Source: Hyphomicrobiales bacterium (lineage in GTDB: Bacteria > Pseudomonadota > Alphaproteobacteria > Rhizobiales > Rhizobiaceae). Taken from it: a stretch of 39,435 bases of DNA. This document shows, piece by piece, positions 1 to 8,610 of the stretch. Made by a program: the position numbers and the translations under genes. The stretch spans positions 1 to 39,435 of the forward strand of contig JAAENI010000804.1 of assembly GCA_024224595.1 (NCBI GenBank), read 5' to 3'. Within the stretch, counting starts at the first letter, position 1; each line of letters starts with the position of its first letter. The notes beneath the pieces are model-generated. The model worked only from the letters and a program-made list of their open reading frames with translations. It made no database searches and was not told where the DNA came from.

Positions 1-582
1 ATTGAGTTTTTCACGTGTGGTTTGCAGATCAGGATCGATACGTGAGGTGCCCCGCACTCTGCCTAGTGTATCGACAAATTGGCGTGAAACCCGGCGCAGT
101 GCTTCATTTATCCCGCGTTGGAAGGCCTCCTTGTTATCAAAATAAGGAGTTCGTTTCCATTCAAGTCCAAAAAAACCAATTTTTGACAAAACCATGGAAG
201 GAATCCAAACATTGCGATTGACATTAAAATCGATCAGATCGCGAGATATCTGTATAACACTTGATCGCCCGCATGCAGAATCCGAATTGCCGGCAGATGG
301 AATAAGCTCACCGGGTTCAGCCTGTTTTCCCTTGAAATCATAAGATGCAACATAATCAGGATCGAATCCGGACCAGCGTTGAGTTTGCCAGAAGAAATAA
401 CCATAGGAAAGCAGCCACCCCAAAAGCAAAATTCCCAAAAGACCCCGCAAAAGCCAGCCGCGCCTTGTATACCAGCTACTCACCCAGACGAATGGCAAAA
501 GCAGCCAGGAAACTAATTTTGAAATGCCTCGTAAAAGGAGCGCAAACATTTCTTTGATGTATTCAACAACAGGATCAAGCAT
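1..582 (-). CDS. DUF2333-like membrane-anchored protein, 3' part cut by window edge
   Basis: My translation of the reverse complement from ATG at 582 is open to the window edge: MLDPVVEYIKEMFALLLRGISKLVSWLLLPF...GILLLGWLLSYGYFFW...SRDLIDFNVNRNVWIPSMVLSKIGFFGLEWKRTPYFDNKEAFQRGINEALRRVSRQFVDTLGRVRGTSRIDPDLQ. N-terminal TM segment; the motif pattern recalls the DUF2333 family. Not in the ORF track because it has no stop inside the window. Confidence 0.7.
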   Translation of the reverse strand, partial: MLDPVVEYIKEMFALLLRGISKLVSWLLLPFVWVSSWYTRRGWLLRGLLGILLLGWLLSYGYFFWQTQRWSGFDPDYVASYDFKGKQAEPGELIPSAGNSDSACGRSSVIQISRDLIDFNVNRNVWIPSMVLSKIGFFGLEWKRTPYFDNKEAFQRGINEALRRVSRQFVDTLGRVRGTSRIDPDLQTTREKLN

Positions 583-590
583 GGATGCTC

Positions 591-1868
591 CTAGTGATAA
601 TATCGCTGGCGGTAACCAGCACGGTCAGACAGATAATTGCGGCCGATTTCTTCGACCGCAAATTCACGAAAACTCTCCGGCCAGCTTTCATATTCTTTAT
701 AAAATGCCGGTTTGTTATAGATATAGCGCATCATATAATCGAAGGGCAGATATTCGGAAATCAGCCGATTGATCAAAAAACGATCTTTATGCTCTGGCAT
801 GGCCCGGCACAAGACAAATCGGTGCTGAGGATTAATTTCGTTCATATCCAGCTCGGACCAGTCACTCAGCTTGGCACTGGCCCAGGCTATCAGGGGAATA
901 CTGCCCTCATTTTCTACCAGTCCGGCATTGCGCGCAACCCAGGATTTGGTCCAGCTTTGCGTGGCCTGATTAAAATCCAGTTCCGGTTCAAGTTCTCTGG
1001 CCAGCCAGAAGACCACCATTTGTGAGCGCATATTCAGCAGACCGGTGCGTTCAATCCATGATCCGCGCGGCAACTCAATACGACCGGTATCAACCAGAAA
1101 ACTGAAAACCGATTTTTTATCTTCAATATCCAGATAACTCACCTGCCAGGGTCGCGAGCGCCTGAATCCGGGTGCGTCCGGATTGCCTATTACGGTTGTT
1201 GTTTCTTCGTCAATAAATATATAAATGCCACCAAAATGCGCCGTCCAGAAGGTATCATGTCTGAATATGACTTCATCAGGCAACAATGTATTAGTGCGTA
1301 TATCGCCGGTGACTTTGACAGTTTCAACCATGTCATTGAGTAATTGATCATTGCGCCAACCATCCGGTTCCTTGCGCAATCGTTCCATCATTGTTTTCAG
1401 ATGCACTGATTTTGCCAGTAATTTCGAAGGCGTCGAGAGTTTGAATTCAACCTGTTCAATCGCCAGAAGTTCCTCAATATCCTCAACCTTGAACACTGAA
1501 TCCTCAATCTCACCAAAGACTACATCTTTAATCGTCAGTGCGTATAATGCGCGCGCGTTCAAATTAAAAAACTCAACCATCAGATCTTCGGTATTGGAAA
1601 AAAACGTGTGCACAACCGGTAGTTCTGACTGGCTGGGCGTTAATATGATGAACCGGCGGTTGATACCTTCCGGATCCAGATATTGCATATCTTCCAGTTC
1701 TTCAGCAACTTCCGGTGAGAATCCGGTCATATCGATCTGAAATTCTTTCAGCTTGGTGGGTGACAGACCAAAACCTTCCAGCGCACGATTATAGCGCTCG
1801 ATCATATGCGGTTCATTGACTGTATAAAGACTGCCGAATATCAGGCTTTTTTCGCGCAAGAATTTCAT
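591..1868 (-). CDS. Uncharacterised 425-aa protein (possibly DUF6638-type)
   Basis: Long ORF (MKFLREKSLIFGSLYTVNEPHMIERYNRALEGFGL...), tightly spaced between the AAA ATPase and the DUF2333-like gene on the same strand. The family name is from memory and tentative. Confidence 0.8.
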   Translation of the reverse strand: MKFLREKSLIFGSLYTVNEPHMIERYNRALEGFGLSPTKLKEFQIDMTGFSPEVAEELEDMQYLDPEGINRRFIILTPSQSELPVVHTFFSNTEDLMVEFFNLNARALYALTIKDVVFGEIEDSVFKVEDIEELLAIEQVEFKLSTPSKLLAKSVHLKTMMERLRKEPDGWRNDQLLNDMVETVKVTGDIRTNTLLPDEVIFRHDTFWTAHFGGIYIFIDEETTTVIGNPDAPGFRRSRPWQVSYLDIEDKKSVFSFLVDTGRIELPRGSWIERTGLLNMRSQMVVFWLARELEPELDFNQATQSWTKSWVARNAGLVENEGSIPLIAWASAKLSDWSELDMNEINPQHRFVLCRAMPEHKDRFLINRLISEYLPFDYMMRYIYNKPAFYKEYESWPESFREFAVEEIGRNYLSDRAGYRQRYYH

Positions 1869-1956
1869 GGCGTGATCCCAATGTCCTCAATGTCGCAAAG
1901 TCTACTGCAACCAATGACAGTTTCCAATTTCATCAGGTAATTTTGAACGCCGTCCA

Positions 1957-3867
1957 TCAAGCCCCCCACCGGCCATCTTTTTTCATTTCACCCATGATCT
2001 TAATGGCTTTTTCACGCTGCCGTTCGCGCCTGATAATCTCTTCTACGGCGGCGTTGTCAGACTTATCCGTATAGCGGAACTCTGAATCCGCGTAACGGTT
2101 GATTTCCTGCATCACCATTTCGATGCTGAATGGATTTCGAAGTTCAGCAATCATATCTTTTTTTTCATCAAAGGGTTTGTGCATAAAGTCTTCCGGTTTT
2201 TCAAACCACTCATCAGGCAAATCAATATCCATCGCCCGCATCTTGATCGCATCGGTGATATTTTTAATCGCTCGCCCGGTAAATCGCGGTTCAGCCTTTT
2301 TGATCATATACAGATAAGTACCGATATCAGCCATGGTTTTAAATTTGCCATGTTTATCCATGAAATGATCATAAACATCTTCCAGACCGTCTTCCTGGGG
2401 CTTTGAGTAATCCTCGTAGGCTTCTGACACGGCCTTTTCAATAATCTGCGCATCAAACAGTTTATGCTCGCCCAGATCAATCCTGTGATTTTTACCGGCC
2501 AGCAATACAAAGATATCAATATAATCTGCGCGCGTCTGCGGTCCATCAACCAGCCAGCGCGCACCCGCCCTCTGCCGCAGCGCATCATCGACATTTTCAG
2601 GATAATTGGAGAACATGCCAAATGAACAGTTTCCCCGCACCACTGTTGATGCGCCGGCAAAACTCTCCATCAGCACCGCGGTCACTTCCTGTTGTCCCGC
2701 AGACGCACGATCATCAGAACGTTTAGCCGCAACCTGATCAATATCATCAACTGTGCCAAATCCAATTGTGCGTGTATTGAGCACATTTGTGACGAATTGT
2801 TTGCAGTTCTGACCGGATTTACCCTGATAGGAGGAAATCTGGTCAACGCCAAAATTCTCGTAGGTAAAACCATAACCGGCGATCTGGCAATAATCATATA
2901 CGATACCGGCGATCATTTGAATGAGTATAGTTTTACCTGTACCCGGTGCTCCATCACCGATAAAAGTGAATAAAAATCCGCCCATTTCAACAAAAGGATT
3001 CATCTGCCGGTCAAAATCATAGGCCATCAGCATCTTGGCCAGTTTCATCGCCTGATATTTGGCAATATGGTTACCGATGATTTCATTGGGTTTTTTAAAT
3101 GTCATCACCAGTGGTTTGGATTTGGTTCCCGGTGCCACGTCAAAACCATTAAGTTCAAACCCATCGCTATCAAGGCGAATATGAGTTTGTTCAAATTCTC
3201 CAAGACCGGTGAATCGATTTTTCCGGCTCAACAGATCTTCCAGTGCTTCATCGCAAAACGCTCTAACCCGAGCGGACAAAACTGCATCATCAGGCGCATC
3301 AATAACAACACTTTCCAACCCGGCAACCAGCGTCTTGAGGCCATCCAGCGGTGTGTCAAAATTCCAGTTTGGCGGTTCAACTTCACTTGCTGTTTCGCTG
3401 CCAGCTTCAATCATTTGTTTGAGATAAGCACCAGCCGAAAACGCAGAAACATATGAACTTGCTTCTGTCAGGGCACGAAACTGCTCAGCTTTTTCACCTT
3501 CCAGCATCGAAGAAGCATTGCGTTGACGCAGCGCATCCAGCCCCGTCTGTCTGGCAAATAAATCAGCAACTGCCAAAGCAACGCTAATCGCACGCCGGGT
3601 CTTGAACAGGATATTATGTTGCACCGGGGTCAACAGCCGGTCTTCTTCAGTGACTGAACTGAGGCTCTTTTCCAGTTCAACTTTTCGCGATGAACGAACT
3701 CCAGCTGTCGATACTGTTGAAACAAACCGCCGCCGGGTGCCCGCCAGCTCTGTATTGCTTTTACCTTTGGATGCTTCGAGCACCACACATTGGGTCACCA
3801 GACTCTGAGCCGCAGAAATGTGTTTTTTGATATCATCTTCGTTTAACGTCGTCAGTCCAATATCCAT
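1957..3867 (-). CDS. AAA+ family ATPase with long uncharacterised N-terminal region
   Basis: Walker A GDGAPGTGKT; Walker B-like GFGTVDDID; sensor-1-like MFSNYPENVDDALRQRAGAR; about 280 aa N-terminal to the ATPase core. Confidence 0.9.
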   Translation of the reverse strand: MDIGLTTLNEDDIKKHISAAQSLVTQCVVLEASKGKSNTELAGTRRRFVSTVSTAGVRSSRKVELEKSLSSVTEEDRLLTPVQHNILFKTRRAISVALAVADLFARQTGLDALRQRNASSMLEGEKAEQFRALTEASSYVSAFSAGAYLKQMIEAGSETASEVEPPNWNFDTPLDGLKTLVAGLESVVIDAPDDAVLSARVRAFCDEALEDLLSRKNRFTGLGEFEQTHIRLDSDGFELNGFDVAPGTKSKPLVMTFKKPNEIIGNHIAKYQAMKLAKMLMAYDFDRQMNPFVEMGGFLFTFIGDGAPGTGKTILIQMIAGIVYDYCQIAGYGFTYENFGVDQISSYQGKSGQNCKQFVTNVLNTRTIGFGTVDDIDQVAAKRSDDRASAGQQEVTAVLMESFAGASTVVRGNCSFGMFSNYPENVDDALRQRAGARWLVDGPQTRADYIDIFVLLAGKNHRIDLGEHKLFDAQIIEKAVSEAYEDYSKPQEDGLEDVYDHFMDKHGKFKTMADIGTYLYMIKKAEPRFTGRAIKNITDAIKMRAMDIDLPDEWFEKPEDFMHKPFDEKKDMIAELRNPFSIEMVMQEINRYADSEFRYTDKSDNAAVEEIIRRERQREKAIKIMGEMKKDGRWGA

Positions 3868-3911
3868 AAATTCCTCTTAAATCTGCCCGTCAGGTCCAAA
3901 AATTCGGCCGC

Positions 3912-5048
3912 TTACATATTTCGCAAAATCTGATTACCCGATACAATATTCTTCTGATATCCCTCAAAAATCTCATCCGCTTTGCCGGAGGCATAAATCG
4001 CCTGATAGGATTCATGGGGTACCAGTGCATGGCGAAGGAACGCGCTGACACCCTGCCTTGCACAATCCACATCTTCACTATTGATGTAATACTGATTGCG
4101 TGCCGGTTCCCCCCCCCATATCCCCCATTTTGCCGGAGTCTCATGGATTGAATATATTTCCTGCATCGTCCAGGTCATCAACCATGAATTCTCAGGCTTG
4201 CGAACCTTGCCCAATATTTCCTCCACCAGATGGCCGTGTTCGGTAATACCGGCGTGATAAAAAGGTCCCAGAACAAACCGCCTCACTTGTTTGGGATGCA
4301 GCATTTCAAAATCCTTGTCCATCGAACTGGCAACCGTTGAAAGGGTCAGGGAATAGGAAGAGTTTTTTTCACAAAAATCATCAAACTTGTGAGCAAGATC
4401 TGGATTGAGCAAACCATCCACCGGGAGGGGAATATTCACAGCTTTATTCAGTTTGCCGTTCCTCTTGACCAGCGTTTTGACAATATCAGAACTCGAATCT
4501 TCAATCACCGCCATATAGACCAGCGGCAAATTAGCGCTGCCATCAAAATACCCCCAATGGACAATGTAATAGGGTCGTTTTGTCTTTGGATTGACCGAGA
4601 CACGAATGGTACGAGGCAGAACCAGTGGCGAAAAGTGTTTCTGTTTTAAAACCGTACTCAAATAAGAACGTTCAGCCATCGATTTTTGTAGCTGGGTGGG
4701 AAATTTTTTCTTGCGCAGAATGAAATCAATCATTTCTTCGCGCAAATCCTCTTCACTGGGCATCGTCTTCAACCGGCTTTTGGCGGTTTTGCGATCATTT
4801 TCCAGTTCCAGCACATTGCGAAATCCGGGAAAGCCACTTTCGGCCTTTGATATCTGAAACCGGTCCGCATAAGCAATGCGATCTTCCCAGCTGGCAAATG
4901 AACCGCGCAAACGGCCCAGATAGCTGGACACCACTGCACCAATCAGGTCGTGCTGATAGAGCGGTGAATCATCTTCGCGCAAAAATGTATCAAGCCCGTT
5001 CAGGGCCTGTTCCATAGCATTAAAATATTGCTTGACCGGCAAATTCAA
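3912..5048 (-). CDS. Uncharacterised 378-aa protein in AAA+ cluster
   Basis: Long ORF, same strand and tight spacing with its neighbours; no family recognised. Confidence 0.8.
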   Translation of the reverse strand: MNLPVKQYFNAMEQALNGLDTFLREDDSPLYQHDLIGAVVSSYLGRLRGSFASWEDRIAYADRFQISKAESGFPGFRNVLELENDRKTAKSRLKTMPSEEDLREEMIDFILRKKKFPTQLQKSMAERSYLSTVLKQKHFSPLVLPRTIRVSVNPKTKRPYYIVHWGYFDGSANLPLVYMAVIEDSSSDIVKTLVKRNGKLNKAVNIPLPVDGLLNPDLAHKFDDFCEKNSSYSLTLSTVASSMDKDFEMLHPKQVRRFVLGPFYHAGITEHGHLVEEILGKVRKPENSWLMTWTMQEIYSIHETPAKWGIWGGEPARNQYYINSEDVDCARQGVSAFLRHALVPHESYQAIYASGKADEIFEGYQKNIVSGNQILRNM

Positions 5049-5084
5049 AATGAACTTTCGTATTATCAGAAAAATTAATTGTGA

Positions 5085-6167
5085 TCAGGAAATATAATTC
5101 GCAGAATTATGCTTCTCCATTACATCCTCAAAACGTCTTGAGAATGCATCATCAGCCAGTTTTTTGCGCCGCTGAATATCCTTTGTCGACACCATATTTT
5201 TCTCATGCATCTCCAACAGATCACCAATGTGGGATTGGGCAGCCGCACCAATACCGGCCATGGTTTCTTCCGCTGCCGTATCGACTTTATTGCCCAGCGT
5301 ATTAATCTTGTGAGCGACATCCTGTTGCGCAGCGGTTTTAAGGGAATCTTCCAGTGCTTTGTATAAAACCACCCGCTGTTCTGTATCTATGGTCAGTTTA
5401 TTGATCAGTGTTTGCTGCGCCGCCAACTGGTTGTTCAGGGAATCAACAAACGTCTGGAACATTGAAGTATAACGCTCCAGTGTCTGGCTTTCAGCCAGCA
5501 ATTCCTGCTCCTTTGCCTGTTGTTTATTATATTCTGTCGCCAGTTCGGAACGCTCTGCCTCCAGTTTTGTGCGTTTTTTTTGTTTAGTCGAAGCGGCAAT
5601 TTTGTTTTCTAGATCCATCAGCAACGGGTTGATTTCTTCAATCCGGGTCTGTGTTGCTTCCAATTCGTCCATCGTCCCCTGACGCCGGTCAATGACCTTG
5701 CGAAGACTGGCCTCAGATGCTGCATATCGGCTATCCAGCGTATCCTTCTGAGCTTTCAGGATACCAACAATCCTGTCTGATTTGGTCAGTAGTTCTGAAA
5801 GATTGCCTGAAAGCGAAGTCTGACGCACGCGATCAGAGCGCAGGCGCTGCATTTTTTGTTTTGAAAAAATACCAACTATTTTTTCCCAACCCGAATAGCT
5901 CTTCATACTTTCAAATTCGGCGCCAAATACATTGGTTGCATCTTCCAATCCGATGATCAGATCAGCAATATTGCCTTCCATCACTTTTTGCTGAGCCAGG
6001 ACATCATTGATGCGGGCATTTTCAATATCAAAATCAATTTGACCGATCGTTTCCGTATCAGCAAACTTGTCCAGAATAACACCGCTTTGCTCAAGCTTGG
6101 ACTTCATTTCGTCCATTTCAAGGCGGGTCTTCTTAATCTCATCATCAAACTTGGCTAAACTGGCCAT
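5085..6167 (-). CDS. Coiled-coil protein (possibly TelA-like topology)
   Basis: Heptad-rich, K/E/Q/L/A-rich sequence over nearly its full length (MASLAKFDDEIKKTRLEMDEMKSKLEQ...); first gene of the minus-strand cluster. Confidence 0.8.
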   Translation of the reverse strand: MASLAKFDDEIKKTRLEMDEMKSKLEQSGVILDKFADTETIGQIDFDIENARINDVLAQQKVMEGNIADLIIGLEDATNVFGAEFESMKSYSGWEKIVGIFSKQKMQRLRSDRVRQTSLSGNLSELLTKSDRIVGILKAQKDTLDSRYAASEASLRKVIDRRQGTMDELEATQTRIEEINPLLMDLENKIAASTKQKKRTKLEAERSELATEYNKQQAKEQELLAESQTLERYTSMFQTFVDSLNNQLAAQQTLINKLTIDTEQRVVLYKALEDSLKTAAQQDVAHKINTLGNKVDTAAEETMAGIGAAAQSHIGDLLEMHEKNMVSTKDIQRRKKLADDAFSRRFEDVMEKHNSANYIS

Positions 6168-6286
6168 ATATTTTTTCTCCCAATTGGCACAAAAATCCGG
6201 CCCGCATACGTCAAGCCCCTATTTGAAGGGCTTCATTCATCATACAGGCAAATCAAGGCAGCACTGCGCGGCTAAAATAACTCATA

Positions 6287-6340
6287 GAGCCTGTTTAACA
6301 ATACACAATAGGGTTTGACTTCGCATTGTTGAACAGACTC
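6287..6340. repeat. Imperfect 16-bp inverted repeat (IS-end-like or hairpin)
   Basis: GAGCCTGTTTAACAAT (6287-6302) and ATTGTTGAACAGACTC (6325-6340) are reverse complements at 14/16 positions. Confidence 0.6.
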
Positions 6341-6551
6341 TTGCATAACATAGGTACGCTGACCAATATTTTTTAGATTTCACCCCGAATATTTTCAAAG
6401 TTTTACTGCCATGTCCAAAGAGCCAAACTTCAAATGCCCTAAAATTTTCATCGAAATTTTGAACAGCATTGATCCAATAATATGATTGCCCAATGCCCCC
6501 CGTTGGGTTAAACCACCCCAAGTCAGGGTTTAACAATCCATTACCCTCTTA

Positions 6552-6628
6552 GCACCCGTAGCTCAGCTGGATAGAGTGTTGGCCTCCGAAGCCAAAGGTC
6601 GCGCGTTCGAATCGCGCCGGGTGCGCCA
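6552..6628 (+). tRNA. tRNA-Arg (anticodon CCG), CCA encoded
   Basis: GCACCCG...CGGGTGC acceptor stem, discriminator G, CCA; anticodon arm TTGGC-CTCCGAA-GCCAA; T arm GCGCG-TTCGAAT-CGCGC. Confidence 0.97.
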
Positions 6629-6736
6629 CAGGCTTTTTGCGATGCAAAACGCCAAAACCATCAGACATAGCCAACAAGCGGCAGTCGTTTCGCAGAAACA
6701 ACGAGAGCGTTCAAAGTTGGAACTATTTCTTTTTCT

Positions 6737-6903
6737 CCCTTACTCCACCAATTACAACTCAACCGGCGACACCCAGAACCATCGCCTCATCCTTAAAACC
6801 ATAATCGGTAGAATACAAGGCACTGGCATTCGCGCCCACTATACCATTACCGGTCAGCACAATACATCCGGGCCGCACAGCAGCTATATGGGCAATTGCC
6901 GAT
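6737..6903 (-). pseudogene. Remnant of the C-terminus of an M20 amidohydrolase (paralogue of 10278..11435)
   Basis: Reverse-strand translation IAHIAAVRPGCIVLTGNGIVGANASALYSTDYGFKDEAMV... matches FAHMAAARPGCFVLTGNGTEGSNARALHSADYDFNDDALV of the intact gene; a short internal deletion and frame loss follow. Confidence 0.85.
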
Positions 6904-7074
6904 CACAAGGCAGCCAGATCATAATTTCCTACTTCAATTCACAACGGTCAATCTGATCAATATCTAATAATTTACCATATTTTTTTAGACTAATTTCACA
7001 TCGTTCGGTTATTGAGAAAATCAAAGATTTAATCGAACTGACGGTTACACGATATCGAATTCCGGGGGAATATT

Positions 7075-8373
7075 TTGGGTTACCACTCATTGCTAAATCA
7101 TGATTTCAGCGACAACCATATTGGACAATATGACAACTATGACTTTCTATGCTACAACGATATCGAAAGCATAGAAACACACTGGGATTACTTGCAGCAA
7201 AATAAGTTAGTTTCGCCGTTTCAGCGATTATCGTGGGCCAAAGCAATTATTGCGGGTGAACATGAATTTGCGGAATTAAATGCGTTGCAACACTCTAGCT
7301 ATGTATTTGTCGTTGGGTTTTTTGCAGGAAAACCTGCATTGATACTTCCGTTCGTCGTGCAGAGTGGTTTGCTGGGAAACCGCCTCGCCTGGCTTGGAGA
7401 AAAAATATCCGACTACAACAGTGTGGTTTTTGATCACGATAAGCATGCTGGGATGCCAGCTGATCTTATCGACAACATACTGGAAATGATTCATACGAGA
7501 TTTCCGTCAATTCATGCAGCACACCTTGTCCGCAATCCAGCCGGCATTTTGAAGAAAAACAACAGCAAAGACATTTATTCACAACGATTGACTGCAGAAT
7601 TCAGTTCACATGCCCTGACATTACAAAAAGACTGGAAGAAGTTACTCACTCAACTTCGTTCTTCCAAATCCCGTCAACGGTTACGCAATAAGCTACGCTC
7701 GCTTAAAAAGGCCGGTAAGGTAAAATTTAGTCGGGCACGCGGGACCAAACAACGCGCAAGAGATGCAGCCAAAATTCTTGATTGGAAATCCAGTCAACTC
7801 GACAATGATGGAAACCGCAACCCATTTCATACCAATTTCCAATCCAGCCCGCTTCGCATCACCATTGAAAATGCGCTCAATAACGATGATCAGTCATTGC
7901 AGGTTTTCGGTCTATACCTGAACGGGGAAATGATTGCTGGCATGCTGGCATTTGTGTCAGACGAAACATTCTATTATTTTGTCACAGCATTTTCGGATGA
8001 TGTTGGCAACAAATACTCAGTTGGAACATTGTTACTAGTCAAAACGCTGGAGTTGGCGTCGCGATCCGGACTTAAAAATTATGATTTTCTAATTGGTGAC
8101 GAAATCTACAAATCAAGCTGGTGCAATACACGGATACCACTTGTCCATTATACTCGCGCGTTTAGTATTCAGGGCTTGTTAATCTGCCTGTTAATTCGAA
8201 TTCATCTGGCAGTCAAAAAATATTTGCTGCGTATCCCAAGATTACGATTGTCTGTGCAGCATTGCGTGAAACAAATTCCTTCTCACAACACTAAATACGC
8301 TGCGGTCTTTTCTGCAACAGCGGATATTCCCGAACAGGCCAATAACTGTAAAAAATCTAAGGTGCGGACATAG
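7075..8373 (+). CDS. CelD/BcsL-like acyltransferase (GNAT/FemAB-type, Acetyltransf_6-like)
   Basis: 432-aa ORF (TTG start in track); LRSSKSRQRLRNKLRSLKKAGKVKF and FGLYLNGEMIAGMLAFVSDETFYYFVTAFSDDVGNKYSVGTLLL are typical of COG5653-type proteins. Confidence 0.8.
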   Translation: MGYHSLLNHDFSDNHIGQYDNYDFLCYNDIESIETHWDYLQQNKLVSPFQRLSWAKAIIAGEHEFAELNALQHSSYVFVVGFFAGKPALILPFVVQSGLLGNRLAWLGEKISDYNSVVFDHDKHAGMPADLIDNILEMIHTRFPSIHAAHLVRNPAGILKKNNSKDIYSQRLTAEFSSHALTLQKDWKKLLTQLRSSKSRQRLRNKLRSLKKAGKVKFSRARGTKQRARDAAKILDWKSSQLDNDGNRNPFHTNFQSSPLRITIENALNNDDQSLQVFGLYLNGEMIAGMLAFVSDETFYYFVTAFSDDVGNKYSVGTLLLVKTLELASRSGLKNYDFLIGDEIYKSSWCNTRIPLVHYTRAFSIQGLLICLLIRIHLAVKKYLLRIPRLRLSVQHCVKQIPSHNTKYAAVFSATADIPEQANNCKKSKVRT

Positions 8374-8610
8374 TCATGACATATACTTTGCAGCACCCGT
8401 CCGGATTAATATCAGGGCCGGTTGTTAAGGCGCTCACGCGCAAATCTGACCCGATAGAATGGACAATCAGGATTGTCACTATGCTATTACCGGTCGTGTT
8501 TTGGCAATCAAGGCTCTGTGGAATATCATACCACGTATTGCCCGATGTAGGCCGCCGCGAGAAATTATCGTCAAAAACACAATCTACCAGAACCCTACAA
8601 GGAAATTGAC

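Noticed and set aside
585-1025. 146-aa plus-strand ORF, and similar antisense ORFs at 1351..1740, 3067..3456 and 24342..24854
   Set aside because: Lie antisense to long ORFs with clear protein character; composition typical of shadow ORFs.
6576-6956. 126-aa plus-strand ORF
   Set aside because: Begins inside tRNA-Arg and runs antisense through the amidohydrolase remnant; not a credible gene.
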